A stretch of 64,000 nucleotides of DNA from Gordius sp. MW1 (GCA_964036665.1 OZ038529.1:15756060-15820059); one strand, 5' to 3'. Counted from the first letter of the stretch, positions 36,175-50,181 are shown. Program-made: numbers and translations. The notes: generated by a model not told the origin, from the letters alone.

Positions 36175-39100
36175 ATGATCGCATAGAGCCATTTTCAAAA
36201 ATTAAGCATCACGTTGCGATACAACAAACTAATCGCAACAATAAAACGTTGTCTTTTGTCAAAATGATAGTTCTCGCAGCTTAAAACCTCTTTTCGGAAG
36301 TCAATCGAGGATAATAGGATTCTCAAATTGGCTTACTTTTATATATTTTTTTATGCTCTTTCACAAAGAATCGAAAAAAATAAATATTTTTACCTCAAAA
36401 TTTTTCACATATTTTCCTTTGAACCGTATTCATCCGATGAAAGTTGTCGTTTTCAGACGTGGTTTCTATGATCCCAAGTAAAAATTTATCAGAATCAGAA
36501 AAATATTACTTTGAAATCATGATCGCATAGTGCATTTTTGAAAAATTAAGCACTCACGTTGCGATACAACAAACTAATCGCAACAATAAAACGTTGTCTT
36601 TTGTCAAAATGATAGTTCTCGCAGCTTAAAACCTCTTTTCGGAAGTCAATCGAGGATAATAGGATTCTCAAATTGGCTTACTTTTATATATTTTTTCATG
36701 CTCTTTCACATAGAATCGAAAAAAATAAATATTTTTACCTCAAAATTTTTCACATATTTTCCTTTGAACCGTATTCATCCGATGAAAGTTGTCGTTTTCA
36801 GACGTGGTTTATATGATCTCAAGTAAAAATTTATCAGAATCTGAAAACTATTACTTTGAAATCATGATCGCATAGTGCATTTTTGAAAAATTAAGCACTC
36901 ACGTTGCGATACAACAAACTAATCGCAACAATAAAACGTTGTCTTTTGTCAAAATGATAGTTCTCGCAGCTTAAAACCTCTTTTCGGAAGTCAATCGAGG
37001 ATAATAGGATTCTCAAATTTTTTCATGCTCTTTCACATAGAATTGAAAAAAATTAATATTTTTACCTCAAAATTTTTCACATATTTTTCTTTGAACCGTA
37101 TTCATCCGATGAAAGTTGTCGTTTTCAGACGTGGTTTCTATGATCCCAAGTAAAAATTTATAAGAATCTGAAAACTATTACTTTGAAATCATGATCGCAT
37201 AGAGCCATTTTCAAAAATTAAGCATCACGTTGCGATACAACAAACTAGTCGCAACAATAAAACGTTGTCTTTTGTCAAAATGATAGTTCTCGCAGCTTAA
37301 AACCTCTTTTTGGAAGTCAATCGAGGATAATAGGATTCTCAAATTGGCTTACTTTTATATATTTTTTTATGCTCTTTCACATAGAATCGAAAAAAATAAA
37401 TATTTTTACCTCAAAATTTTTCACATATTTTCTTTGAATATTCATCCGATGAAAGTTGTCGTTTTCAGACGTGGTTTCTATGATCCCAAGTAAAAATTTA
37501 TCAGAATCAGAAAAATATTACTTTGAAATCATGATCGCATAGTGCATTTTTGAAAAATTAAGCACTCACGTTGCGATACAACAAACTAATCGCAACAATA
37601 AAACGTTGTCTTTTATCAAAATGATAGTTCTCGCAGCTTAAAACCTCTTTTCGGAAGTCAATCGAGGATAATAGGATTCTCAAATTGGCTTACTTTTATA
37701 TATTTTTTCATGCTCTTTCTCATAGAATTGAAAAAAATAAATATTTTTACCTCAAAATTTTTCACATATTTTTCTTTGAACCGTATTCATCCGATGAAAG
37801 TTGTCGTTTTCAGACGTGGTTTCTATGATCCCAAGTAAAAATTTATCAGAATCAGAGAAATATTACTTTGAAATCATGAACGCATAGTGCATTTTTGAAA
37901 TATTAAGCACTCACGTTGCGATACAACAAACTAATCGCAACAATAAAACGTTGTCTTTTGTCAAATGATAGTTCTCGCAGCTTAAAACCTCTTTTCGGAA
38001 GTCAATCGAGGATAATAGGATTCTCAAATTGGCTTACTTTTATATATTTTTTCATGCTCTTTCACATAGAATCGAAAAATATAAATATTTTTACCTATAA
38101 ATTTTTCCATATTTTTCTTTGAACAGTATGCATCCGATAAAAGTTGTCGTTTTCAGACGTGGTTTCTATGATCCCAAGTAAAAATTTATCAGAATCAGAA
38201 AAATATTACTTTGAAATCATGATCGCATAGTGTATTTTTGAAAAATTAAGCACTCACGTTGCGATACAACAAACTAATCGCAACAATAAAACGTTGTCTT
38301 TTGTCAAAACGATAGTTCTCGCAGCTTAAAACCTCTTTTCGGAAGTTAATCGAGGATAATAGGATTCTCAAATTGGCTTACTTTTATATATTTTTTCATG
38401 CTCTTTCACATAGAAATATTTTTACCTCAAAAGTTTTCACATATTTTCCTTTGAACCGTATTCATCCGATGAAAGTTGTCGTTTTCAGACGTGGTTTCTA
38501 TGATCCCAAGTAAAAATTTATCAGAATCTGAAAACTATTACTTTGAAATCATGATCGCATAGTGCATTTTTGAAAAATTAAGCACTCACGTTGCGATACA
38601 ACAAACTAATCGCAACAATAAAACGTTGTCTTTTGTCAAAATGATAGTTCTCGCAGCTTAAAACCTCTTTTCGGAAGTCAATCGAGGATAATAGGATTCT
38701 CAAATTTTTTCATGCTCTTTCACATAGAATTGAAAAAAATTAATATTTTTACCTCAAAATTTTTCACATATTTTTCTTTGAACCGTATTCATCCGATGAA
38801 AGTTGTCGTTTTCAGACGTGGTTTCTATGATCCCAAGTAAAAATTTATAAGAATCTGAAAACTATTACTTTGAAATCATGATCGCCGAGAGCCATTTTCA
38901 AAAATTAAGCATCACGTTGCGATACAACAAACTAGTCGCAACAATAAAACGTTGTCTTTTGTCAAAATGATAGTTCTCGCAGCTTAAAACCTCTTTTTGG
39001 AAGTCAATCGAGGATAATAGGATTCTCAAATTGGCTTACTTTTATATATTTTTTTATGCTCTTTCACATAGAATCGAAAAAAATAAATATTTTTACCTCA

Positions 39101-41281
39101 AAATTTTTCACATATTTTTCTTTGAATATTCATGAAAGTTGTCGTTTTCAGACGTGGTTTCTATGATCCCAAGTAAAAATTTATCAGAATCAGAAAAATA
39201 TTACTTTGAAATCATGATCGCATAGTGCATTTTTGAAAAATTAAGCACTCACGTTGCGATACAACAAACTAATCGCAACAATAAAACGTTGTCTTTTATC
39301 AAAATGATAGTTCTCGCAGCTTAAAACCTCTTTTCGGAAGTCAATCGAGGATAATAGGATTCTCAAATTGGCTTACTTTTATATATTTTTTCATGCTCTT
39401 TCACATAGAATTGAAAAAAATAAATATTTTTACCTCAAAATTTTTCACATATTTTTCTTTGAACCGTATTCATCCGATGAAAGTTGTCGTTTTCAGACGT
39501 GGTTTCTATGATCCCAAGTAAAAATTTATCAGAATCAGAAAAATATTTCTTTGAAATCATGAACGCATAGTGCATTTTTAAAATATTAAGCACTCACGTT
39601 GCGATACAACAAACTAATCGCAACAATAAAACGTTGTCTTTTGTCAAATGATAGTTCTCGCAGCTTAAAACCTCTTTTCGGAAGTCAATCGAGGATAATA
39701 GGATTCTCAAATTGGCTTACTTTTATATATTTTTTCATGCTCTTTCACATAGAATTGAAAAAAATAAATATTTTTACCTCAAAATTTTTCACATATTTTT
39801 CTTTGAACCGTATTCATCCGATGAAAGTTGTCGTTTTCAGACGTGGTTTCTATGATCCCAAGTAAAAATTTATCAGAATCAGAAAAATATTACTTTGAAA
39901 TCATGAACGCATAGTGCATTTTTGAAATATTAAGCACTCACGTTGCGATACAACAAACTAATCGCAACAATAAAACGTTGTCTTTTGTCAAAATGATAGT
40001 TCTCGCAGCTTAAAACCTCTTTTCGGAAGTCAATCGAGGATAATAGGATTCTCAAATTGGCTTACTTTTATATATTTTTTCATGCTCTTTCACATAGAAT
40101 TGAAAAAAATAAATATTTTTACCTCAAAATTTTTCACATATTTTTCTTTGAACCGTATTCATCCGATGAAAGTTGTCGTTTTCAGACGTGGTTTCTATGA
40201 TCCCAAGTAAAAATTTATCAGAATCAGAAAAATACTACTTTGAAATCATGAACGCATAGTGCATTTTTGAAACATTAAGCACTCACGTTGCGATACAACA
40301 AACTAATCGCAACAATAAAACGTTGTCTTTTGTCAAAATGATAGTTCTCGCAGCTTAAAACCTCTTTTCGGAAGTCAATCGAGGATAATAGGATTCTCAA
40401 ATTAGCTTACTTTTATATATTTTTTCATGCTCTTTCACATAGAATTAAAAAAAATAAATATTTTTACCTCAAAATTTTTCACATATTCTTCTTTGAACCG
40501 TATTCATCCGATGAAAGTTGTCGTTTTCAGACGTGGTTTCTATGATCCCAAGTAAAAATTTATCAGAATCAGAAAAATATTACTTTGAAATCATGAACGC
40601 ATAGTGCATTTTTGAAATATTAAGCACTCACGTTGCGATACAACAAACTAATCGCAACAATAAAACGTTGTCTTTTGTCAAAATGATAGTTCTCGCAGCT
40701 TAAAACCTCTTTTCGGAAGTCAATCGAGGATAATAGGAATCTCAAATTGGCTTACTTTTATATATTTTTTCATGCTCTTTCACATAGAATTGAAAAAAAT
40801 AAATATTTGTACCTCAAAATTTTTCACATATTTTTCTTTGAACCGTATTCATCCGATGAAAGTTGTCGTTTTCAGACGTGGTTTCTATGATCCCAAGTAA
40901 AAATTTATCAGAAGCTGAAAACTATTACTTTGAAATCATGATCGCATAGAGCCATTTTCAAAAATTAAGCATCACGTTGCGATACAACAAACTAATCGCA
41001 ACAATAAAACGTTGTCTTTTGTCAAAATGATAGTTCTCGCAGCTTAAAACCTCTTTTCGGAAGTCAATCGAGGATAATAGGATTCTCAAATTGGCTTACT
41101 TTTATATATTTTTTCATGCTCTTTCACATAGAATCGAAAAAAATAAATATTTTTACCTCATAATTTTTCACATATTTTTCTTTGAACCGTATTCATCCGA
41201 TGAAAGTTGTCGTTTTCAGACGTGGTTTCTATGATCCCAAGTAAAAATTTATCAGAATCTGAAAACTATTACTTTGAAATC
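36175..41281. repeat. Second copy of the 29.7-34.5 kb segment
   Basis: From 36519 the order ATCTCAAG monomer, S2 short, D, T, H, GTGTATTTTT, S2 short, D and one 2060-bp unit repeats that of 29680-34450. Shifts are 6839, 6836 and, after a 13-base loss near 38416, 6823. It contains one 2060-bp unit (38878-40937) where the left copy has two. GCCGAGAGCC is shared by 32055 and 38878. Private changes include TATTTCTTTG at 39544, CATATTCTTC at 40485 and ATTTGTACC at 40804. Confidence 0.9.
37876..38218. repeat. H-class monomer
   Basis: Shift 6836 from the first H unit. It carries the ATGCATCC form of the cluster and AGAGAAATATT in the tail just before it. The next monomer (38219) shares GTGTATTTTT and AAAACGATAG with 31383 but has lost 13 bases after CATAGAA. 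Confidence 0.87.
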
Positions 41282-42982
41282 ATGATCGCATAGAGCCATT
41301 TTCAAAAATTAAGCATCACGTGGCGATACAACAAACTAATCGCAACAATAAAACGTTGTCTTTTATCAAAATGATAGTTCTCGCAGCTTAATACCTCTTT
41401 TCGGAAGTCAATCGAGGATAATAGGATTCTCAAATTGGCTTACTTTTATATATTTTTTCATGCTCTTTCACATAGAATTGAAAAAAATAAATATTTTTAC
41501 CTCAAAATTTTTCACATATTTTTCTTTGAACCGTATTCATCCGATGAAAGTTGTCGTTTTCAGACGTGGTTTCTATGATCCCAAGTAAAAATTTATCAGA
41601 ATCAGAAAAATATTACTTTGAAATCATGAACGCATAGTGCATTTTTGAAATATTAAGCACTCACGTTGCGATACAACAAACTAATCGCAACAATAAAACG
41701 TTGTCTTTTGTCAAAATGATAGTTCTCGCAGCTTAAAACCTCTTTTCGGAAGTCAATCGAGGATAATAGGATTCTCAAATTGGCTTACTTTTATATATTT
41801 TTTCATGCTCTTTCACATAGAATCAAAAAAAAAATATTTTTAACTCAAAATTTTTCACATATTTTTCTTTGAACCGTATTCACCCGATGAAAGTTGTCGT
41901 TTTCAGACGTGGTTTCTATGATCCCAAGTAAAAATTTATCAGAATCTGAAAACTATTACTTTGAAATCATGATCGCATAGTGCATTTTTGAAAAATTAAG
42001 CATTCACGTTGCGATACAACAAACTAATCTCAACAATAAAACGTTGTCTTTTGTCAAAATGATAGTTCTCGCAGCTTAAAACCTCTTTTCGGAAGTCAAT
42101 CGAGGATAATAGGATTCTCAAATTTTTTCATGCTCTTTCACATAGAATTAAAAAAAATAAATATTTTTACCTCAAAATTTTTAACATATTTTTCTTTGAA
42201 CCGTATTCATCCGATGAAAGTTGTCGTTTTCAGACGTGGTTTCTATGATCCCAAGTAAAAATTTATAAGAATCTGAAAACTATTACTTTGAAATCATGAT
42301 CGCATAGAGCCATTTTCAAAAATTAAGCATCACGTTGCGATACAACAAACTAATCGCAACAATAAAACGTTGTCTTTTGTCAAAATGATAGTTCTCGCAG
42401 CTTAAAACCTCTTTTCGGAAGTCAATCGAGGATAATAGGATTCTCAAATTGGCTTACTTTTATATATTTTTTCATGCTCTTTCACATAGAATCGAAAAAA
42501 ATAAATATTTTTACCTCAAAATTTTTCACATATTTTTCTTTGAACCGTATTCATCCGATGAAAGTTGTCGTTTTCAGACGTGGTTTCTATGATCCCAAGT
42601 AAAAATTTATCAGAATCTGAAAACTATTACTTTGAAATCATGATCGCATAGTGCATTTTTGAAAAATTAAGCACTCACGTCGATACAACAAACTAATCGC
42701 AACAATAAAACGTTGTCTTTTATCAAAATGATAGTTCTCGCAGCTTAAAACCTCTTTTCGGAAGTCAATCGAGGATAATAGGATTCTCAAATTGGCTTAC
42801 TTTTATATATTTTTTCTTGCTCTTTCACATAGAATTGAAAAAAATAAATATTTTTACCTCAAAATTTTTCACATATTTTTCTTTGAACCGTATTTATCCG
42901 ATAAAAGTTGTCGTTTTCAGACGTGGTTTCTATGATCCCAAGTAAAAATTTATCAGAATCAGAAAAATATTACTTTGAAATC
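41282..42982. repeat. Left-domain type cassette displaced into the right domain
   Basis: Monomers 41626, 41969 (S1 short, ATCTCAAC), 42296 and 42640 (CACGTCGATAC with TTTATC) repeat the order seen at 3095-4450, 9921-11276, 15354-16715 and 20482-21837. It is the only S1 cassette right of 26 kb. The preceding monomer 41282 (CACGTGGCG, CTTAATACC) belongs to the right domain and matches 55970, 57002 and 60078. Confidence 0.85.
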
Positions 42983-45727
42983 ATGATCGCATAGTGCATT
43001 TTTGAAATATTAAGCACTCACGTTGCGATACAACAAACTAATCGCAACAATAAAACGTTGTCTTTTGTCAAAATGATAGTTCTCGCAGCTTAAAACCTCT
43101 TTTCGGAAGTCAATCGAGGATAATAGGATTCTCAAATTGGCTTACTTTTATATATTTTTTCATGCTCTTTCACATAGAATCGAAAAAAATAAATATTTTT
43201 ACCTCAAAATTTTTCACATATTTTTCTTTGGACCATATTCATCCGATGAAAGTTGTCGTTTTCAAACGTGGTTTCTAAGATCCCAAGTAAAAATTTATCA
43301 GAATCAGAAAAATATTATTTGAAATCATGATCGCATAGTGCATTTTTGAAAAATTAAGCACTCACGTTGCGATACAAACTAATCGCAACAATAAAACGTT
43401 GTCTTTTGTCAAAATGATAGTTCTCGCAGCTTAAAACCTCTTTTCGGAAGTCAATCGAGGATAATAGGATTCTCAAATTGGCTTACTTTTATATATTTTT
43501 TCATTCTCTTTCACATAGAATCGAAAAAAATAAATATTTTTACCTCAAAATTTTTCACATATTTTTTTTTGAACCGTATTCATCTGATGAAAGTTGTCGT
43601 TTTCAGACGTGGTTTCTATGATCCCAAGTAAAAATTTATAAGAATCTGAAAACTATTACTTTGAAATCATGATCGCATAGAGCCATTTTCAAAAATTAAG
43701 CATCACGTTGCGATACAACAAACTAATCGCAACAATAAAACGTTGTCTTTTGTCAAAATGATAGTTCTCGGTGCTTAAAACCTCTTTTCGGAAGTCACTA
43801 TAGGATAATAGGATTCTCAAATTGGCTTACTTTTATATATTTTTTCATTCTCTTTCACATAGAATCGAAAAAATAAATATTTTTACCTCAAAATTTTTCA
43901 CATATTTTTTTTTGAACCGTATTCATCTGATGAAAGTTGTCGTTTTCAGACGTGGTTTCTATGATCCCAAGTAAAAATTTATAAGAATCTGAAAACTATT
44001 ACTTTGAAATCATGATCGCATAGAGCCATTTTCAAAAATTAAGCATCACGTTGCGATACAACAAACTAATCGCAACAATAAAACGTTGTCTTTTGTCAAA
44101 ATGATAGTTCTTGCAGCTTAAAACCTCTTTTCGGAAGTCAATCGAGGATAATAGGATTCTCAAATTGGCTTACTTTTATATATTTTTTTATGCTCTTTCA
44201 CATAGAATCGAAAAAAATAAATATTTTTACCTCAAAATTTTTCACATATTTTTCTTTGAACCGTATTCATCCGATGAAAGTTGTCGTTTTACACCGTGGT
44301 TTCTATGATCCCAAGTAAAAATTTATCAGAATCTGAAAACTATTACTTTGAAATCATGATCGCATAGTGCATTTTGGAAAAATTAAGCAATCACGTTGCG
44401 ATACAAACTAATCGCAACAATAAAACGTTGTCTTTTGTCAAAATGATAGTTCTCGCAGCTTAAAACCTCTTTTCGGAAGTCAATCGAGGATAATAGGATT
44501 CTCAAATTGGCTTACTTTTATATATTTTTTTATGCTCTTTCACATAGAATCGAAAAAAATAAATATTTTTACCTCAAAATTTTTCACATATTTTTCTTTG
44601 GACCGTATTCATCCGATGAAAGTTGTCGTTTTCAGACGTGGTTTCTATGATCCCAAGTAATAATTTATCAGAATCTGAACTATTACTTTGAAATCATGAT
44701 CGCATAATGCATTTTTCAAAAATTAAGCATCACGTTGCGATGCAACAAACTAATCGCAACAATAAAACGTTGTCTTTTGTCAAAATGATAGTTCTCGCAG
44801 CTTAAAACCTCTTTTCGGAAGTCAATCGAGGATAATAGGATTCTCAAATTGGCTTACTTTTATATATTTTTTTATGCTCTTTCACATAGAATCGAGAAAA
44901 ATAAATATTTTTCCCTCAAAATTTTTCTCATATTTTTCTTTGAACCGTATTCATCCGATGAAAGTTGTCGTTTTCAGACGTGGTTTCTATGATCCCAAGT
45001 AAAAATTTATCAGAATCTAAATACTATTACTTTGAAATCATGATCGCATAGTGCATTTTGGAAAAATTAAGCACTCACGTTGCGATACAACAAACTAATC
45101 GCAACAATAAAACGTTGTCTTTTGTCAAAATGATAGTTCTCGCAGCTTAAATCCTCTTTTCGGAAGTCAATCGAGGATAATAGGATTCTCAAATTGGCTT
45201 ACTTTTATATATTTTTTCATGCTCTTTCACATAGAATCGAAAAAAATAAATATTTTTACCTCAAAATCTTTCACATATTTTTCTTTGGACCATATTCATC
45301 CGATGAAAGTTGTCGTTTTCAGACGTGGTTTCTATGATCCCAAGTAAAAATTTATCAGAATCAGAAAAATATTATTTGAAATCATGATCGCATAGTGCAT
45401 TTTTGAAAAATTAAGCATCACGTTGCGATACAACAAACTAATCGCAACAATAAAACGTTGTCTTTTGTCAAAATGATAGTTCTCGCAGCTTAAAACCTCT
45501 TTTCGGAAGTCAATCGAGGATAATAGGATTCTCAAATTGGCTTACTTTTATATATTTTTTCATGCTCTTTTACATAGAATCGAAAAAAATAAATATTTTT
45601 ACCTCAAAATTTTTCACATATTTTTCTTTGAACCGTATTCATCCGATGAAAGTTGTCGTTTTCAGACGTGGTTTCTATGATCCCAAGTAAAAATTTATCA
45701 GAATCTGAAAACTATTACTTTGAAATC
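42983..45727. repeat. Divergent island of eight monomers
   Basis: These units carry many private changes and no clear tandem order: TTTGGACC (43229, 44599, 45286); a 3-base loss in the dyad spacer, GATACAAACTAATCG (43327, 44356); CTCGGTGC and AAGTCACTATAGG (43669); TTTACACCGTGG near 44290; GTGCATTTTGGAAAAATT (44356, 45040); AAGTAATAATT and CTGAACTATT (44696); and ATCTAAATACTATT (45010s). Only the CATCTGATG pair 43327/43669 looks like a local duplication. This stretch seems less recently homogenised than the rest. Confidence 0.82.
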
Positions 45728-47441
45728 ATGATCGCATAGAGCCATTTTCAAAAATTAAGCATCACGTTGCGATACAACAAACTAATCGCAACAATAAAAC
45801 GTTGTCTTTTGTCAAAATGATAGTTACCGCAGCTTAAAACCTCTTTTCTGAAGTCAATCGAGGATAATAGGATTCTCAAATTGGCTTACTTTTATCTATT
45901 TTTTGATGCTCTTTCACATAGAATCGAAAAAAATAAATATTTTTAACCTCAAAATTTTTCACATATTTTTCTTTGAATATTCATCCGATGAAAGTTGTCG
46001 TTTTCAGACGTGGTTTCTATGATCCCAAGTAAAAATTTATCAGAATCAGAAAAATATTACTTTGAAATCATGATCGCATAGTGCATTTTTGAAAAATTAA
46101 GCATCACGTTGCGATACAACAAACTAATCGCAACAATAAAACGTTGTCTTTTGTCAAAATGATAGTTCTTGCAGCTTAAAACCTCTTTTCGGAAGTCAAT
46201 CGAGGATAATAGGATTCTCAAATTGGCTTATATATATTTTTTCATGCTCTTTCACATAGAATCGAAAAAAGTAAATATTTTTACCTCAAAATTTTTCACA
46301 TATTTTTCTTTGAACCGTATTCATCCGATGAAAGTTGTCGTTTTCAGACGTGGTTTCTATGATCCCAAGTAAAAATTTATCAGAATCTGAAAACTATTAC
46401 TTTGAAATCATGATCGCATAGAGCCATTTTCAAAAATTAAGCATCACGTTGCGATACAACAAACTAATCGCGACAATAAAACGTTGTCTTTTGTCAAAAT
46501 GATAGTTCTCGCAGCTTAAAACCTCTTTTCGGAAGTCAATCGAGGATAATAGGATTCTCAAATTGGCTTACTTTTATATATTTTTTCATGCTCTTTCACA
46601 TAGAATCAAAAAAATAAATATTTTTACCTTAAAATTTTTCACATATTTTTCTTTGAACCGTATTCATCTGATGAAAGTTGTCGTTTTCAGACGTGGTTTC
46701 TATGATCCCAAGTAAAAATTTATCAGAATCTGAAAACTATTACGTTGAAATCATGATCGCATAGTGCATTTTTGAAAAATTAAGCACTCACGTTGCGATA
46801 CAACAAACTAATCGCAACAATAAAACGTTGTCTTTTGTCAAAATGATAGTTCTCGCAGCTTAAAACCTCTTTTCGGAAGTCAATCGAGGATAATAGGATT
46901 CTCAAATTGGCTTACTTTTATATATTTTTTCATGCTCTTTCACATAGAATCGAAAAAAATAAATATTTTTACCTCAAAAATTTTCACATATTTTTCTTTG
47001 AACCGTATTCATCCGATGAAAGTTGTAGTTTTCAGACGTGGTTTCTATAATCCCATGTAAAAATTTATCAAAATCAGAAAAATATTACTTTGAAATCATG
47101 ATCGCATAGTGCATTTTTGAAAAATTAAGCATCACGTTGCGATACAACAAACTAATCGCAACAATAAAACGTTGTCTTTTGTCAAAATGATAGTTCTCGC
47201 AGCTTAAAACCTCTTTTCGGAAGTCAATCGAGGATAATAGGATTCTCAAATTGGCTTACTTTTATATATTTTTTCATGCTCTTTCACATAGAATCGAAAA
47301 AAATAAATATTTTTACCTCAAAATTTTTCACATATTTTTCTTTGAACCGTATTCATCCGATGAAAGTTGTCGTTTTCAGACGTGGTTTCTATGATCCCAA
47401 GTAAAAATTTATCAGAATCTGAAAACTATTACTTTGAAATC
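45728..47441. repeat. Copy of the 25.9-26.6 kb pair plus linker monomers
   Basis: 45728 and 46070 repeat 25944 and 26286 (shift 19784). 46410 (CGACAATAA, ATCAAAAAAATAAAT, CCTTAAAATT, CATCTGATG, TTACGTTGAAATC) starts a type used in the next block. 46753 and 47098 carry the GTAGTTTTCAG and ATAATCCCATG marks known from 18761-25943, here in one copy. Confidence 0.85.
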
Positions 47442-50181
47442 ATGATCGCATAGAGCCATTTTCAAAAATTAAGCATCACGTTGCGATACAACAAACTAAT
47501 CGCAACAATAAAACGTTGTCTTTTGTCAAAATGATAGTTACCGCAGCTTAAAACCTCTTTTCTGAAGTCAATCGAGGATAATAGGATTCTCAAATTGGCT
47601 TACTTTTATCTATTTTTTGATGCTCTTTCACATAGAATCGAAAAAAATAAATATTTTTAACCTCAAAATTTTTCACATATTTTTCTTTGAATATTCATCC
47701 GATGAAAGTTGTCGTTTTCAGACGTGGTTTCTATGATCCCAAGTAAAAATTTATCAGAATCAGAAAAATATTACTTTGAAATCATGATCGCATAGTGCAT
47801 TTTTGAAAAATTAAGCATCACGTTGCGATACAACAAACTAATCACAACAATAAAACGTTGTCTTTTGTCAAAATGATAGTTCTCGCAGCTTAAAACCTCT
47901 TTTCGGAAGTCAATCGAGGATAATAGGATTCTCAAATTGGCTTATATATATTTTTTCATGCTCTTTCACATAGAATCGAAAAAAGTAAATATTTTTACCT
48001 CAAAATTTTTCACATATTTTTCTTTGAACCGTATTCATCCGATGAAAGTTGTCGTTTTCAGACGTGGTTTCTATGATCCCAAGTAAAAATTCATCAGAAT
48101 CTGAAAACTATTACTTTGAAATCATGATCGCATAGAGCCATTTTCAAAAATTAAGCATCACGTTGCGATACAACAAACTAATCGCATCAATAAAACGTTG
48201 TCTTTTGTCAAAATGATAGTTCTCGCTGCTTAAAACCTCTTTTCGGAAGTCAATCGAGGATAATAGGATTCTCAAATTGGCTTACTTTTATATATTTTTT
48301 CATGCTCTTTCACATAGAATCAAAAAAATAAATATTTTTACCTTAAAATTTTTCACATATTTTTCTTTGAACCGTATTCATCTGATGAAAGTTGTCGTTT
48401 TCAGACGTGGTTTCTATGATCCCAAGTAAAAATTTATCAGAATCTGAAAACTATTACGTTGAAATCATGATCGCATAGTGCATTTTTGAAAAATTAAGCA
48501 CTCACGTTGCGATACAACAAACTAATCGCAACAATAAAACGTTGTCTTTTGTCAAAATGATAGTTCTCGCAGCTTAAAACCTCTTTTCGGAAGTCAATCG
48601 AGGATAATAGGATTCTCAAATTGGCTTACTTTTATATATTTTTTCATGCTCTTTCACATAGAATCGAAAAAAGTAAATATTTTTACCTCAAAATTTTTCA
48701 CATATTTTTCTTTGAACCGTATTCATCCGATGAAAGTTGTCGTTTTCAGACGTGGTTTCTATGATCCCAAGTAAAAATTCATCAGAATCTGAAAACTATT
48801 ACTTTGAAATCATGATCGCATAGAGCCATTTTCAAAAATTAAGCATCACGTTGCGATACAACAAACTAATCGCATCAATAAAACGTTGTCTTTTGTCAAA
48901 ATGATAGTTCTCGCTGCTTAAAACCTCTTTTCTGAAGTCAATCGAGGATAATAGGATTCTCAAATTGGCTTACTTTTATCTATTTTTTGATGCTCTTTCA
49001 CATAGAATCGAAAAAAATAAATATTTTTAACCTCAAAATTTTTCACATATTTTTCTTTGAATATTCATCCGATGAAAGTTGTCGTTTTCAGACGTGGTTT
49101 CTATGATCCCAAGTAAAAATTTATCAGAATCAGAAAAATATTACTTTGAAATCATGATCGCATAGTGCATTTTTGAAAAATTAAGCATCACGTTGCGATA
49201 CAACAAACTAATCACAACAATAAAACGTTGTCTTTTGTCAAAATGATAGTTCTCGCAGCTTAAAACCTCTTTTCGGAAGTCAATCGAGGATAATAGGATT
49301 CTCAAATTGGCTTATATATATTTTTTCATGCTCTTTCACATAGAATCGAAAAAAGTAAATATTTTTACCTCAAAATTTTTCACATATTTTTCTTTGAACC
49401 GTATTCATCCGATGAAAGTTGTCGTTTTCAGACGTGGTTTCTATGATCCCAAGTAAAAATTCATCAGAATCTGAAAACTATTACTTTGAAATCATGATCG
49501 CATAGAGCCATTTTCAAAAATTAAGCATCACGTTGCGATACAACAAACTAATCGCATCAATAAAACGTTGTCTTTTGTCAAAATGATAGTTCTCGCTGCT
49601 TAAAACCTCTTTTCGGAAGTCAATCGAGGATAATAGGATTCTCAAATTGGCTTACTTTTATATATTTTTTCATGCTCTTTCACATAGAATCAAAAAAATA
49701 AATATTTTTACCTTAAAATTTTTCACATATTTTTCTTTGAACCGTATTCATCTGATGAAAGTTGTCGTTTTCAGACGTGGTTTCTATGATCCCAAGTAAA
49801 AATTTATCAGAATCTGAAAACTATTACGTTGAAATCATGATCGCATAGTGCATTTTTGAAAAATTAAGCACTCACGTTGCGATACAACAAACTAATCGCA
49901 ACAATAAAACGTTGTCTTTTGTCAAAATGATAGTTCTCGCAGCTTAAAACCTCTTTTCGGAAGTCAATCGAGGATAATAGGATTCTCAAATTGGCTTACT
50001 TTTATATATTTTTTCATGCTCTTTCACATAGAATCGAAAAAAATAAATATTTTTACCTCAAAATTTTTCACATATTTTCCTTTGAACCGTATTCATCCGA
50101 TGAAAGTTGTCGTTTTCAGACGTGGTTTCTATGATCCCAAATAAAAATTTATCAGAATCTGAAAACTATTACTTTGAAATC
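47442..50181. repeat. 1370-bp four-monomer repeat, two units
   Basis: Units are 47442-48811 and 48812-50181, with monomer lengths 342, 340, 343 and 345 in both and a constant shift of 1370. Order: GAATATTCATCC monomer; ATCACAAC with TATATATA and AAAAAAGTAAAT; GCATCAATAA with GCTGCTT, CCTTAAAATT and TTACGTTG; C monomer. The block has no counterpart at 26.6-27.3 kb, although the flanks there match. Two units (2740 bp) account for the size difference within a base or so. Confidence 0.9.
48812..49153. repeat. Chimeric monomer at the 1370-bp repeat junction
   Basis: The front half has GCATCAATAA and CTCGCTGCTT, as in 48124 and 49494. From TTTTCTGAAG (about 48929) onward it has TATCTATTTTTTGATGC, TTTTTAACCTC and GAATATTCATCC, as in 47442, 45728 and 25944. 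The switch falls between about 48917 and 48931. The monomer before it (48467) is also mixed: an ordinary front joined to the AAAAAAGTAAAT and ATTCATCAG rear of 47784. Confidence 0.87.
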
